Of a stretch of 64,000 nucleotides of DNA, positions 25,833 to 33,971 are shown piece after piece. Under the pieces are notes generated by a model that was not told where the DNA came from, made no database searches, and worked only from the letters and a program-made list of their open reading frames with translations. Made by a program: the position numbers and the translations under genes. Positions within the stretch are counted from its first letter, which is position 1, and the number at the start of each line of letters is the position of its first letter. Origin of the DNA: Kitasatospora papulosa (lineage in GTDB: Bacteria; Actinomycetota; Actinomycetes; Streptomycetales; Streptomycetaceae); assembly GCF_000717245.1 (NCBI RefSeq), contig NZ_JNYQ01000006.1:186001-250000 (forward strand). The letters run 5' to 3'.

Positions 25833-25879
25833 GGGTTCCGCGTGCACCGGACCGGCCGGGTCCGGTGCACGCGGAACCC
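25833..25879 (+). terminator. Terminator/attenuator between precursor and enzymes
   Basis: Perfect 21-base arms (25833-25853 and 25859-25879, beginning GGGTTCCGCGTG) with a five-base loop, then GTTTCTG. It starts eight bases after the precursor stop. This placement would give high precursor transcript and low read-through into the enzyme genes. Confidence 0.8.
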
Positions 25880-25924
25880 GTTTCTGCGGCGCTGTTCGGC
25901 GGCGACTAGGGAGACATCGGGATC

Positions 25925-27136
25925 ATGACTGCACCCGCCTCGGAACTCGGCCGGGCACTGGCGGCCGCGTTCGGCCCCGACTTCGTGGGGAAACACCTCA
26001 GCACCGACGTGGTGCTCCGGCATCTCGATCCGGAGATGATCCAGGAGCACTTCTCCTGGCGCGATCTCAACGAGATCCTCTCCCGCGGCCGCGTCGAACC
26101 GGCCGAGCTGAAGCTGTGCACCGGAGGCAGTTCCCTGCCCGAGCACGCGTACACGGTGACGCGGGCGGGCCACCGCGTGGTGGACCTGACCCGGACGTTC
26201 TCGCTCATGCGGTCCGGGGCCAGCCTCGTCATCGACTCGCTGGACCGGATCCACCCCGCCGTACGCGCCGCGACCGACGACGTCATGCGCATGGTCGGTG
26301 AGACCGCCTCCTGCAACCTCTTCGTCACCTTCGACGACGCGCAGGCCTTCGCCAGCCACTTCGACGAGGTGGACACCTTCGTCCTCCAGGTGCTCGGCAC
26401 CAAGAGCTGGCAGGTGCACGGGCCTTCGGAGGAACACCCCCTCCCGGAGTACGGCGACAGCGACCCCGCCCGCTGCCCGGAGGCCGTGCTCTTCGAGCGG
26501 ACGCTGGAGCCGGGCGACGTGATCCATGTGCCGCGCGGGTGGTGGCACACGGTGCGCGGGGGCGGCGAATCCAGCCTGCATCTGACCTTCGCCTTCACCC
26601 GGCGCACCGGCTACGACTGGCTCCGCTGGGTGGCGTACCGGGCTCTGGACAGCACCGACGTACGGGAGAGCCTGGCCCGCGCCGGGACCCCGGAGGAGCA
26701 GCGTGCGCAGGCCGCGCGGCTCGTCACGGCGTTCGTGAACGAGGCGAAGGCGCTGACGCTGCGGGACTTCTTCGACGCCGAGCGGCGCAGGAGCGGGGGC
26801 CGGGACACCGCCTGCCTGCCCTGGGACGTGCTGAAGGCGCGCCCCTCGGCCGGGACGTTCGTCGAACTGGCCACCGTGCAGGCGCCCCTGATGGAAATGA
26901 GAGGCGAGCGGCTGGTACTCACCGCCGCCGGCCAGGAGTTCGTCCTGCCCGCCGTCCACCGGGAGGCCTGCGAGACGCTCGTCCGGGCACGACGCGTCGG
27001 CACGGCCGAACTCGCCGAACGGTCGGGTACCTCCCCGGCCGCCGTCTCCGCCCTGGTCTCCGCGTTACTCCGGGCCCGCCTGGTCACCGTCACCGACGGC
27101 CCCGCCGGACCGGCCGAAGGATGGCGGGCCTCGTGA
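25925..27136 (+). CDS. JmjC/cupin Fe(II)/2-oxoglutarate oxygenase (RiPP cluster)
   Basis: 403 residues. The cupin core has the metal motif H145-x-D147 (ASHFDEVDTF) and H208 (HVPRGWWHTV), as in the ribosomal-oxygenase/YcfD group of JmjC proteins that hydroxylate Arg or His side chains of proteins. The C-terminal 60 residues look like a winged helix (GTAELAERSGTSPAAVSALVSAL), also a feature of that group. In this cluster it probably hydroxylates the precursor peptide. Codon 381 is TTA (27065-27067), so the enzyme should need the bldA tRNA. It overlaps the arginase gene by four bases. Confidence 0.85.
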   Translation: MTAPASELGRALAAAFGPDFVGKHLSTDVVLRHLDPEMIQEHFSWRDLNEILSRGRVEPAELKLCTGGSSLPEHAYTVTRAGHRVVDLTRTFSLMRSGASLVIDSLDRIHPAVRAATDDVMRMVGETASCNLFVTFDDAQAFASHFDEVDTFVLQVLGTKSWQVHGPSEEHPLPEYGDSDPARCPEAVLFERTLEPGDVIHVPRGWWHTVRGGGESSLHLTFAFTRRTGYDWLRWVAYRALDSTDVRESLARAGTPEEQRAQAARLVTAFVNEAKALTLRDFFDAERRRSGGRDTACLPWDVLKARPSAGTFVELATVQAPLMEMRGERLVLTAAGQEFVLPAVHREACETLVRARRVGTAELAERSGTSPAAVSALVSALLRARLVTVTDGPAGPAEGWRAS

Positions 27137-28098
27137 GCCACCCCTCGATCCGGCCGGGTGCCGGCGCCCTGGGGCTGCCCGCGGCCGACGTCGGCCCCGT
27201 CCTGTCCGGTTCCCTGACGGCCGAGGCGGTGATCATGGGCCTTCCGTTCGACGCCGGAGTGACGGGGGTGCCGGGCCAGCGCCACGGCCCCGAGATCTTC
27301 CGCAAGCTGAGCCCGGGGCACGACTGGAGCGTCGACGACGACGGGACGCTGGGCGGACTGATCGATCCGCTGACCGGGGGGCCGGTGCTCGCCGGCCGCC
27401 GCGTGTTCGACCTCGGCGACCTCGGGGCCGTGCCGCTCGACCCCCGGGTCGGCCGGGCCGCGTACTACCGGGCGCTGACCGGTCTCGTGGAACGGCTCAC
27501 CAGGACGCGGGCCGTGCCCCTCTTCGTCGGCGGGGACCACAGCCTCTCCGCCCCTCTCGTGACGGGACTCGCCGCCGTGCACGGACCGGTGCGCGTCGTG
27601 TGCTTCGACGCCCACTGCGACTTCAGCGGCCGGCCGATGCCCGGTGTCACCGACATCACCCACGGCGACTTCCTGGGGCACCTGTTCCAGACCGGAGCGG
27701 TCGCCGCGTGCGAACTGTACGGCGTGCGCACCTTGCTGCCGGCCGCCTGCGGACCGCTTCCGGCGCACCTGCGCTGTGCGTACGCGTACGGATTCCCGGA
27801 GCCTGCGCACACCGTGGACGACGAGCCGGTCCACCTGTCCATCGACCTCGACGTGATCGACCCCATGGAGTTCCCGGCGACCGGACACCCCGAAGCGGGT
27901 GGCTACCGGCTACGGGAACTGCTCGCCGCCGTCGAGCACGTGTGCCGCACGCGCCGCGTGGTCGCCGTCGACATCGTGGAGGCCCTGCAGGACGACCGCG
28001 AGAACAGGGCGACGAGCGCCACGATCTCCGCGCTCGTCATGAGCTGCCTCCGGGCACTGCTGGACGATCACCACCGAGGAGGGGCACGGGGCCGATGA
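27133..28098 (+). CDS. Arginase-family enzyme, candidate peptide arginase
   Basis: 321 residues from a GTG that overlaps the previous stop (GTGA); an ATG at 27121 is an alternative. The binuclear manganese site is complete: GGDHS (133-137), DAHCD (159-163) and SIDLDVIDP (D238, D240), with E283 in VDIVEAL. The family hydrolyses free arginine, agmatine or related guanidines, but members in RiPP clusters (for example OspR) turn peptide arginines into ornithine. The precursor has three arginines in its second half, and the gene is coupled to both neighbours, so that role is the best hypothesis. Formiminoglutamase or agmatinase activity would make no sense here. Confidence 0.85.
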   Translation: MSHPSIRPGAGALGLPAADVGPVLSGSLTAEAVIMGLPFDAGVTGVPGQRHGPEIFRKLSPGHDWSVDDDGTLGGLIDPLTGGPVLAGRRVFDLGDLGAVPLDPRVGRAAYYRALTGLVERLTRTRAVPLFVGGDHSLSAPLVTGLAAVHGPVRVVCFDAHCDFSGRPMPGVTDITHGDFLGHLFQTGAVAACELYGVRTLLPAACGPLPAHLRCAYAYGFPEPAHTVDDEPVHLSIDLDVIDPMEFPATGHPEAGGYRLRELLAAVEHVCRTRRVVAVDIVEALQDDRENRATSATISALVMSCLRALLDDHHRGGARGR

Positions 28099-29822
28099 GT
28101 ACGGACACGGCAGAACAGAGCGGGACCCACCGCCTGCACGCCTGGCAGACCGAATTGATCCGGCGGACCGACCGACCGGACACCCGGACGCTCGGGGACT
28201 CCACCACCGGCGTCAACGCCGGCGAGAGCGATGTGTCGATCCGTCAGGAGCGGGGTCGCACCTGGCTGTACAAGGTCTGGGAGAGCGACCGCCGGGCGGG
28301 CAGTTTCCACCTCTACGCACCCGCCACCGGAGAGGTCCACCGGATCACACCCCGCCAGGCGTCCCTCCTGCGGGCGGACCACTGGGACCGGTCGGTGCCG
28401 GAAGCGGCCCGGGGTTGCCCTCCGGCCCAGCCCGCCGACGCGTGGGACGAGAGCGAGATCGAGGAACTGGCCTCGCTGATCAGGCCGTTCGACGGAACCG
28501 GCTGGCAGTTTCCCGACCTTCCCCCGGACGCGCGCCTGGAACAGCCACGGGTGCGGGTGCTCATGCTGAACCCCACGGAGCAGTGCAACATCCGCTGCAC
28601 GTACTGCTACTACGGCGGCGCCTATCCGGGGACCCGGCCGCATCAGACCGCGTCCCCCGCAGCGGACATGGTGAAGGCGGCGATCGATCTCTTCGTCACC
28701 GGGGAGGAACGGCTGGAGCCCGCCCAACGCGCGGTCTACTTCTTCGGCGGTGAGCCGCTGATGGCGTTCGACCAGCTGAAGCAGGCCGTACTCACCCTGG
28801 AGGAGCGGAAGCGGGAGGTCGGCTCGCACCTGGAGAACCTGATCATCCAGGTCAACTCCAACGGCATGCTGCTGACCCCCGGCATCGTCGACTTCCTGGT
28901 CGAGCACGACATCTACCTCAACATCTCCATCGACGGGCCCAACCACGACCGCTACCGGATCGACCGGCGCGGCAGGGGGACCCACGACCGGGTGCGGGAG
29001 CGGACCGACTGGCTCGCGGAGTACCGGCCCGAGTACTTCGCCTCACGCGTCGCCGTCATCTGCGTCCTGTCCGCGCCGCTCGACGAGGCCTCCCTGTACC
29101 GGTACTTCAGCGAGTGGCCGACCGCGCTGCGCGCGCTGGCCTGGGACTTCGACCTGCTGCTGCCGGGAGGCGAGGAGTCCTACTCGGACTTCCGCCAGAT
29201 GTTCGCGGAGCAACGCCGGGTCTGGGACCTCTTCGTCGCCTCGCACCGGCTTCCCTCCGAGACGCGGGAGCGCTCCGGCCGGTACCGCTTCGCCTTCAGC
29301 CACGGCTTCCTCCACCGGTCCTTCCACCGGGCCCTGAACCAGCCGGTACGGGACGGAGGTCCGCGGCTCGGCCACCTGCTGGGCGTCCAGCTCGTCCCGG
29401 GCAACGAGTACCTCGTGCTCGGCTCGGACGGCACGCTCTACTCCTCGTACGAGTACCAGTCCCCGGACTTCGCCGTCGGCCACACGGACCGTGGCGTCGA
29501 CCCGGTGGCCGGGGTGGAGCAGCTCGGCATGTTCCGGGACGCCGTGCAGGCGGGCTCCTGCCGGACCTGCTGGGCGGCACCGATGTGCACCGTGACCGTG
29601 CCCGAGGCGCCCTTCCGGGCGTCGGACACCGCCGGGACGGTACAGGAGAAGGTGACGGCCAAGCGGGCCCGCTGCATGTCCGAGCGGGAGAACCTCGAAC
29701 AGGGCCTGCGCGCACGGGCCGACATCGAGGACGTCTTCGGCGCCCAGGCCCTGCGGGGGCACCGCGAGGACTGGGCACGTCAGGCGGAGGGAGGCAGCCG
29801 CGTTGACTACTTCCACGCCTGA
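28095..29822 (+). CDS. Radical SAM enzyme with SPASM-like C-terminus (RiPP maturase candidate)
   Basis: 575 residues. C164-x3-C168-x2-C171 (EQCNIRCTYCYYGG) binds the SAM cluster, FFGGEP (216-221) is the SAM-binding GGE motif. N-terminal 150 residues contain SFHLYAPATGEVHRITPRQA, a pattern seen ahead of many peptide-modifying radical SAM cores. The C-terminus has C489-x2-C492-x5-C498 and C527, but the usual first SPASM ligand is absent: GSDGTLYSSYEY carries serines where Cys is expected. Likely installs a C-C or other cross-link on the precursor. Coupled by ATGA to the arginase gene and overlapping the next gene by 20 bases. Confidence 0.9.
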   Translation: MSTDTAEQSGTHRLHAWQTELIRRTDRPDTRTLGDSTTGVNAGESDVSIRQERGRTWLYKVWESDRRAGSFHLYAPATGEVHRITPRQASLLRADHWDRSVPEAARGCPPAQPADAWDESEIEELASLIRPFDGTGWQFPDLPPDARLEQPRVRVLMLNPTEQCNIRCTYCYYGGAYPGTRPHQTASPAADMVKAAIDLFVTGEERLEPAQRAVYFFGGEPLMAFDQLKQAVLTLEERKREVGSHLENLIIQVNSNGMLLTPGIVDFLVEHDIYLNISIDGPNHDRYRIDRRGRGTHDRVRERTDWLAEYRPEYFASRVAVICVLSAPLDEASLYRYFSEWPTALRALAWDFDLLLPGGEESYSDFRQMFAEQRRVWDLFVASHRLPSETRERSGRYRFAFSHGFLHRSFHRALNQPVRDGGPRLGHLLGVQLVPGNEYLVLGSDGTLYSSYEYQSPDFAVGHTDRGVDPVAGVEQLGMFRDAVQAGSCRTCWAAPMCTVTVPEAPFRASDTAGTVQEKVTAKRARCMSERENLEQGLRARADIEDVFGAQALRGHREDWARQAEGGSRVDYFHA

Positions 29823-30579
29823 CGGCACCCTGACCGCCGCGATGTGCGCCGACCGGCCCGCCGTGCTGCGCGGTGCCGGCCGCGACTGGCCGGTGTACGC
29901 CGCGCTGGGGGAGGCGCGGCTGCGGGAACTCGAAGACCGCCCCGTGGTCGCGGAGGACGCCGGAGGCAGGCCGGTGACCGTGGCTCTGCGGGAGATCCTC
30001 GACGAGTCGCGGGCCGAACGGCCCCGGGGACTGTACCTGCGCGACCAGCTGGTCTCGGAGTTCGAACCCACCCTCTGGAACCTGGTCCCGAGGGAGGTCC
30101 GCAGGCTGAACTGGCTGCTGGCGCTGCCCGGGGACGTACGCCCCGACTGGGCGTGGCTGATGATCGGCGGGGCCGGCACCGGCTCCCCGCTGCACGTCGA
30201 CACGATGGCGAGCTCCGCCTGGAACCTCCTCGGCTCGGGGCGCAAGCGATGGACCTTCCACCCTCCCGGCCGCGCCGAGGAGCTGCGCCTGCTGCCGCCC
30301 GGATGCGGCGGCCCGCCGGGCGGAGACGGCACGGACGTCGTCACCCTGGTCCAGGAGCCGGGAGACGTCGTCGTGACACCCAGCGGCTGGGCCCACGAGG
30401 TGCACAACCTGACGGGCACCGTCTCCGTCACCGCCAACTTCGTCAACCGTTCCAACGTCGGCTTCGTCCGGCGCTACTTCGAGATCCTGGAGGACCGGGC
30501 GAACCTCGATCTGCTCACGGCCGTGGGGACGACGTTCGACCGGCTCGACGGCGTGACCGGCGGGAGCGGCGCCCGGTGA
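29803..30579 (+). CDS. Second JmjC/Cupin_8 oxygenase (RiPP cluster)
   Basis: 258 residues from a TTG start with GGAGGG upstream, overlapping the radical SAM gene. The Fe(II) triad is H131-x-D133 (SPLHVDTMASSAWN) and H198 (PSGWAHEVHNL); GRKRWTFHPP is the usual strand of JmjC hydroxylases of the FIH/JMJD6 kind, with K148 a candidate 2-oxoglutarate contact. It is only distantly like the first JmjC protein and lacks the winged helix. Its probable substrate is the precursor peptide or an intermediate. Confidence 0.85.
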   Translation: MTTSTPDGTLTAAMCADRPAVLRGAGRDWPVYAALGEARLRELEDRPVVAEDAGGRPVTVALREILDESRAERPRGLYLRDQLVSEFEPTLWNLVPREVRRLNWLLALPGDVRPDWAWLMIGGAGTGSPLHVDTMASSAWNLLGSGRKRWTFHPPGRAEELRLLPPGCGGPPGGDGTDVVTLVQEPGDVVVTPSGWAHEVHNLTGTVSVTANFVNRSNVGFVRRYFEILEDRANLDLLTAVGTTFDRLDGVTGGSGAR

Positions 30580-31376
30580 GCCGGGCCGGCAACCCGCCGT
30601 TCAACCCGCCGTTCGGTCTCCCGCCGGTGAGCCTGGGCACCTGGCAGCTGCGCGGCCGGGCGGCGACCCGCGCGGTCGGGCAGGCGCTCGCCCTGGGATA
30701 CCGGTGCGTCGACACCGCCACCGGATACGACAACGAGCGTGACGTGGGGGCGGGGATCCGCACCTCGGGCATCGAGCGCGGCGACCTGCTGATCGTCACC
30801 AAGTTCCCCGAGGAGGACGCCGGACGTGAACGCGAGACGCTGCTGCGCAGCCTGGACCAGCTGGGCGTGGACCACCTGGATCTCTGGCTGGTCCACGGAC
30901 CGCTGGACCCGGACGGATCGCTCGCCGTGTGGGAACGGTTCATCGAGGCACGGGAGGCGGGCCTGGTCCGTGCCATCGGCGTGAGCAACTTCCTGCCGGC
31001 GCAAGTGGACGACCTCGTGGCCCGCTCGGGCGTGACCCCCGCGGTGAACCAGGTCGCCTTCGGACCGCGCCGGCTCGACCCGGCCCTCGTCCGGCACCAC
31101 ACCGCCCTGGGCATCGTGGTCCAGGGGCACAGCCCCTTCAGCGAGAACGACCTCCGGCACCCCGCGCTCAGGGCCGCCGCCGGACACCACGGCCGGAGCG
31201 TCCACCAGATCCTGCTGCGCTGGCACGTCGAACACGGGGTGCCGGTCGTGGCCAAGGCGGCCTCACCGGCCCATCTCGCCGCGAACCTCAGGGTCCACGA
31301 GTTCGCACTGACCGCCGCCGAGGTGGAGGCGATCGACCGGGCCGCCGACGACGCGTGGACGGGAGCCGCGCGGTGA
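30576..31376 (+). CDS. Aldo/keto reductase (RiPP cluster)
   Basis: 266 residues, GTG start overlapping the previous stop. The catalytic tetrad of the family is present: D46 and Y51 (VDTATGYDNE), K76 (LIVTKFPEE) and H107 (LDLWLVHGP); IGVSNF and the C-terminal NADPH-binding KAASPAHLAANL follow. It would reduce an aldehyde or ketone with NADPH. In the cluster it may reduce a carbonyl formed by one of the oxygenases, or detoxify it. The N-terminal NPPFNPPFGLPP is unusual but short. Confidence 0.88.
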   Translation: MSRAGNPPFNPPFGLPPVSLGTWQLRGRAATRAVGQALALGYRCVDTATGYDNERDVGAGIRTSGIERGDLLIVTKFPEEDAGRERETLLRSLDQLGVDHLDLWLVHGPLDPDGSLAVWERFIEAREAGLVRAIGVSNFLPAQVDDLVARSGVTPAVNQVAFGPRRLDPALVRHHTALGIVVQGHSPFSENDLRHPALRAAAGHHGRSVHQILLRWHVEHGVPVVAKAASPAHLAANLRVHEFALTAAEVEAIDRAADDAWTGAAR

Positions 31377-32347
31377 GAGTCCACCTGGAGTCCGTGCACC
31401 GCAGCTACCGGGTGCGCCGGGCCCCCGAGACCGGCGGCCGTCTCGCCCGGCTGCTGCGCAGGGTCAGCGGCGAGGTGGAGGCGCTGCGAGGTGTCGACCT
31501 GCGGGTGGACGAGGGCGAGGCGGTCGGCTACATCGGGCTCAACGGGGCCGGCAAGTCGACCACCATGAAGCTCGTCGCCGGGATCCTCACGCCGACCTCC
31601 GGCCGGGTCACGGTGGACGGCCGCGATCCGCACAAGGAGCGCCGCCGCCTCTCCGCGGAGCTGGGGTATCTCGCCGCCCAGCGCGCCAGCCTCTGGTGGG
31701 ACCTCCCCGTGAAGGACTCCTACGAACTGCTGCGGCGGGTCTACGACATCGAACCGGCCCTCTTCCGGCGCCGTCACGACCGCCTCGTCGACCGCCTCGG
31801 CATCGGACGGCACCTCGGCACCCCCGTGCGTGAGCTCTCGCTCGGCAACCGCACCCGTGCCGAGCTGGTGGGCACCCTGCTGCACGCGCCGCGCCTGCTC
31901 CTGCTCGACGAGCCGACCATCGGCCTCGACATCTTCGCGCGGGAGGCCATCTGCGACGTCCTGCGCGACCTCCGCCAGGACACCGCGCCCACCCTCCTCA
32001 TGGCCAGCCACGACCTGCGTGACGTCGAGGCGATCTGCGACCGCATCGTCACGATCGACGGCGGCAGGCTCGTGTACGACGGGAAGATCGACGAGCTCCG
32101 GGCGCTCGGTGGCGGACGTCGCACCCTGGTGATCCACCACGCGCCGGGCCACCGGCTGCCCCCGCTGCCGGGGCCGGCCCGGTCCGGGGAACGGACCAGC
32201 ACGGTCACCACGTACGTCTTCGCCCAGGGGGAGCTGCCCGGCGGGCTCCTCACCGAACTCTTCGCCGACCCCCAGGTCGACGACGTGCAGATCGAGGCTC
32301 CCAGCCTGGAGACCGTCATCAAGGGCCTCTACCTGGAGGGTGCGTGA
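31373..32347 (+). CDS. ABC transporter ATP-binding protein (exporter, COG4586 type)
   Basis: 324 residues, GTG start in a GTGA overlap. Walker A is GLNGAGKST (55-63), signature LSLGNRTRAEL, Walker B LLLLDEPTIGLD, and switch ASHDLRDVEAICDRI. The LSLG form of the signature and the C-terminal extension match the COG4586 ATPase that works with two ABC-2-type permeases, here the next two genes. Probably exports the mature peptide and gives self-protection. Confidence 0.92.
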   Translation: MRVHLESVHRSYRVRRAPETGGRLARLLRRVSGEVEALRGVDLRVDEGEAVGYIGLNGAGKSTTMKLVAGILTPTSGRVTVDGRDPHKERRRLSAELGYLAAQRASLWWDLPVKDSYELLRRVYDIEPALFRRRHDRLVDRLGIGRHLGTPVRELSLGNRTRAELVGTLLHAPRLLLLDEPTIGLDIFAREAICDVLRDLRQDTAPTLLMASHDLRDVEAICDRIVTIDGGRLVYDGKIDELRALGGGRRTLVIHHAPGHRLPPLPGPARSGERTSTVTTYVFAQGELPGGLLTELFADPQVDDVQIEAPSLETVIKGLYLEGA

Positions 32348-33162
32348 CGGGCACCCTGCGGCGCGGATGGCGGGCCCAGCGGGCCGTCGCCGGCATGCAG
32401 CTGAAACTCGCCTTCCACTACCGGACCCGGGCCTTCGCGCAGGGGATCGGCGCCCTCCTGCTGATCGGGCTCCAGGTGGCGCTGTGGAGCGCCGTGTACG
32501 CCGGCGGCGACGGCCAGGTGCGGGCGGGCGGGCTGACGCTGCACCAGACGACGGTGTACGCGGCGGCCGGCACCGTCTGGGTGCTGTGCCTTCCCGGGCT
32601 CGCGCTGGCCCGCCAACTGGAGTCGAAGATCAGGGACGGCAGGATCGTGAGCGAACTCCTGCTGCCCACCGGGTTCCTGACGCAGTGGTTCTCCGCCGCG
32701 CTCGGACGCACCGCCGGGGTCACCGTGCTCGTCGGTGTGCCCGCGGCGATCGCCGGAGCGGCGGTGCTGTACCCGTTCACCCTCGACCCCGCCCACGTCG
32801 GCCGCCTGGCGCTGACCGCCGCCATCGCTTTCGTCGTCCTGTTCGACTTCAGCTATCTGATCGGTCTGTCGGCGTTCTTCGTCCGCCGGGTCGAAGGGCT
32901 GAACGAGGTCCGTGAGGCGCTGCTGCTCCTGCTCGGCGGCTCGATGATGCCGGTCTCGCTGTACCCGGCCGCACTGCGTGACGCGGCGGTCTGGACCCCG
33001 TTCGTGCACGGCTTCTACACCCCGCTCGGCACCCTGGTCCGGGACCCCTTCGTCGACGACCGGGTCGTCGTCCTCGGCGCCTGCTGGGCCGTCCTGCTGT
33101 CCGCGGCCGCCGCCCTGTGCACCCGTGCCGCCCTGCGGAGGCTGGTGATCGCCGGTGGCTGA
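32344..33162 (+). CDS. ABC-2 type permease 1 (COG4587 type)
   Basis: 272 residues, six predicted membrane segments, GTG start overlapping the ATPase stop. The N-terminal LKLAFHYRTRAFAQG amphipathic stretch and the LIGLSAFFVRRVEGLNEV segment resemble the ABC-2-like DUF990 permeases. Works with the ATPase and the second permease as a presumed heterodimeric channel. Confidence 0.86.
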   Translation: MTGTLRRGWRAQRAVAGMQLKLAFHYRTRAFAQGIGALLLIGLQVALWSAVYAGGDGQVRAGGLTLHQTTVYAAAGTVWVLCLPGLALARQLESKIRDGRIVSELLLPTGFLTQWFSAALGRTAGVTVLVGVPAAIAGAAVLYPFTLDPAHVGRLALTAAIAFVVLFDFSYLIGLSAFFVRRVEGLNEVREALLLLLGGSMMPVSLYPAALRDAAVWTPFVHGFYTPLGTLVRDPFVDDRVVVLGACWAVLLSAAAALCTRAALRRLVIAGG

Positions 33163-33961
33163 CACCCTGGCCGCGCTGCGGAAGTCCGCCGGAATCGCGC
33201 TGCTCGCCACCCGGATGAACTTCCGGAGCCACCTGGTGCACCCGGGCGAGGTCCTGCTGGCCAACATCGGGGCGCTGGTCCAGGCCCTGTCCGGAGCAGC
33301 CGTCCTCATGCTGGCCCTCTCCGCGTCGGACGGCATCCACGGCTGGACACTGGCCGAGTGGGCGGCGCTCACGGGATTCACGACCGTGGCCCGCGCCCTG
33401 TGGAACACGGTCTTCTTCGGCACCCTCGACATTCCGGACATGGTGCGCAGCGGGGAACTCGACCACCTCCTCGTCCGACCGGCGAACCCGCTGATGCTCA
33501 TCCTGTTCTCGAAGGTCGACACGGACGTCTGGATCGAGATCGCCGTCGGGACGGGAATGCTCGCCGTCGCCCTCCACGTCAGCGGGGCGGAGCTCTCCGG
33601 CCCGGTGCTGGTCTTCATCCCGCTCGCGCTCGCCGGTTCCGCGCTGGTCTTCGCGGCCATGCACCTCGCCGTCACCGCCCTGTCCTTCTGGCTGCGGCAG
33701 GACGCGATGCTGAGCATGCTGATCTGGCGTCTGGACACCTTCGCGCAACTGCCGATGAGCTTCTACCCGACGTGGCTCATGACGGTGTTCTCCACGGTCG
33801 TGCCGTTCGCGTTCGTCGGCTACTTCCCCTGCCTCTACATCCTCGGCAGGACCGACTCACCGTTCGTCTGGCTCCTGCCTCTCGCGGGACCCCTGCTCTT
33901 CCTGCCCGCCGTCCTGCTCTGGCGGAGCGGGATCGACCGCTACTCCAGCACCGGTTCATGA
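33155..33961 (+). CDS. ABC-2 type permease 2 (COG3694 type)
   Basis: 268 residues, six predicted membrane segments, GTG start eight bases inside the preceding gene. NFRSHLVHPGEVLLANIG and the FGTLDIPDMVRSGELDHLLVR loop are typical of the second permease in this transporter type. Ends 10 bases before the last cluster gene. Confidence 0.86.
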   Translation: MADTLAALRKSAGIALLATRMNFRSHLVHPGEVLLANIGALVQALSGAAVLMLALSASDGIHGWTLAEWAALTGFTTVARALWNTVFFGTLDIPDMVRSGELDHLLVRPANPLMLILFSKVDTDVWIEIAVGTGMLAVALHVSGAELSGPVLVFIPLALAGSALVFAAMHLAVTALSFWLRQDAMLSMLIWRLDTFAQLPMSFYPTWLMTVFSTVVPFAFVGYFPCLYILGRTDSPFVWLLPLAGPLLFLPAVLLWRSGIDRYSSTGS

Positions 33962-33971
33962 GGAGCCCGCC

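Noticed and set aside
25664..27136. Lanthipeptide, lasso or thiazole peptide cluster
   Set aside because: No LanM/LanC, YcaO, lasso cyclase or PqqD-peptidase genes, and the precursor has no cysteine.
28068..28985. Minus-strand frames over the radical SAM gene
   Set aside because: Shadows of a gene with intact catalytic motifs.
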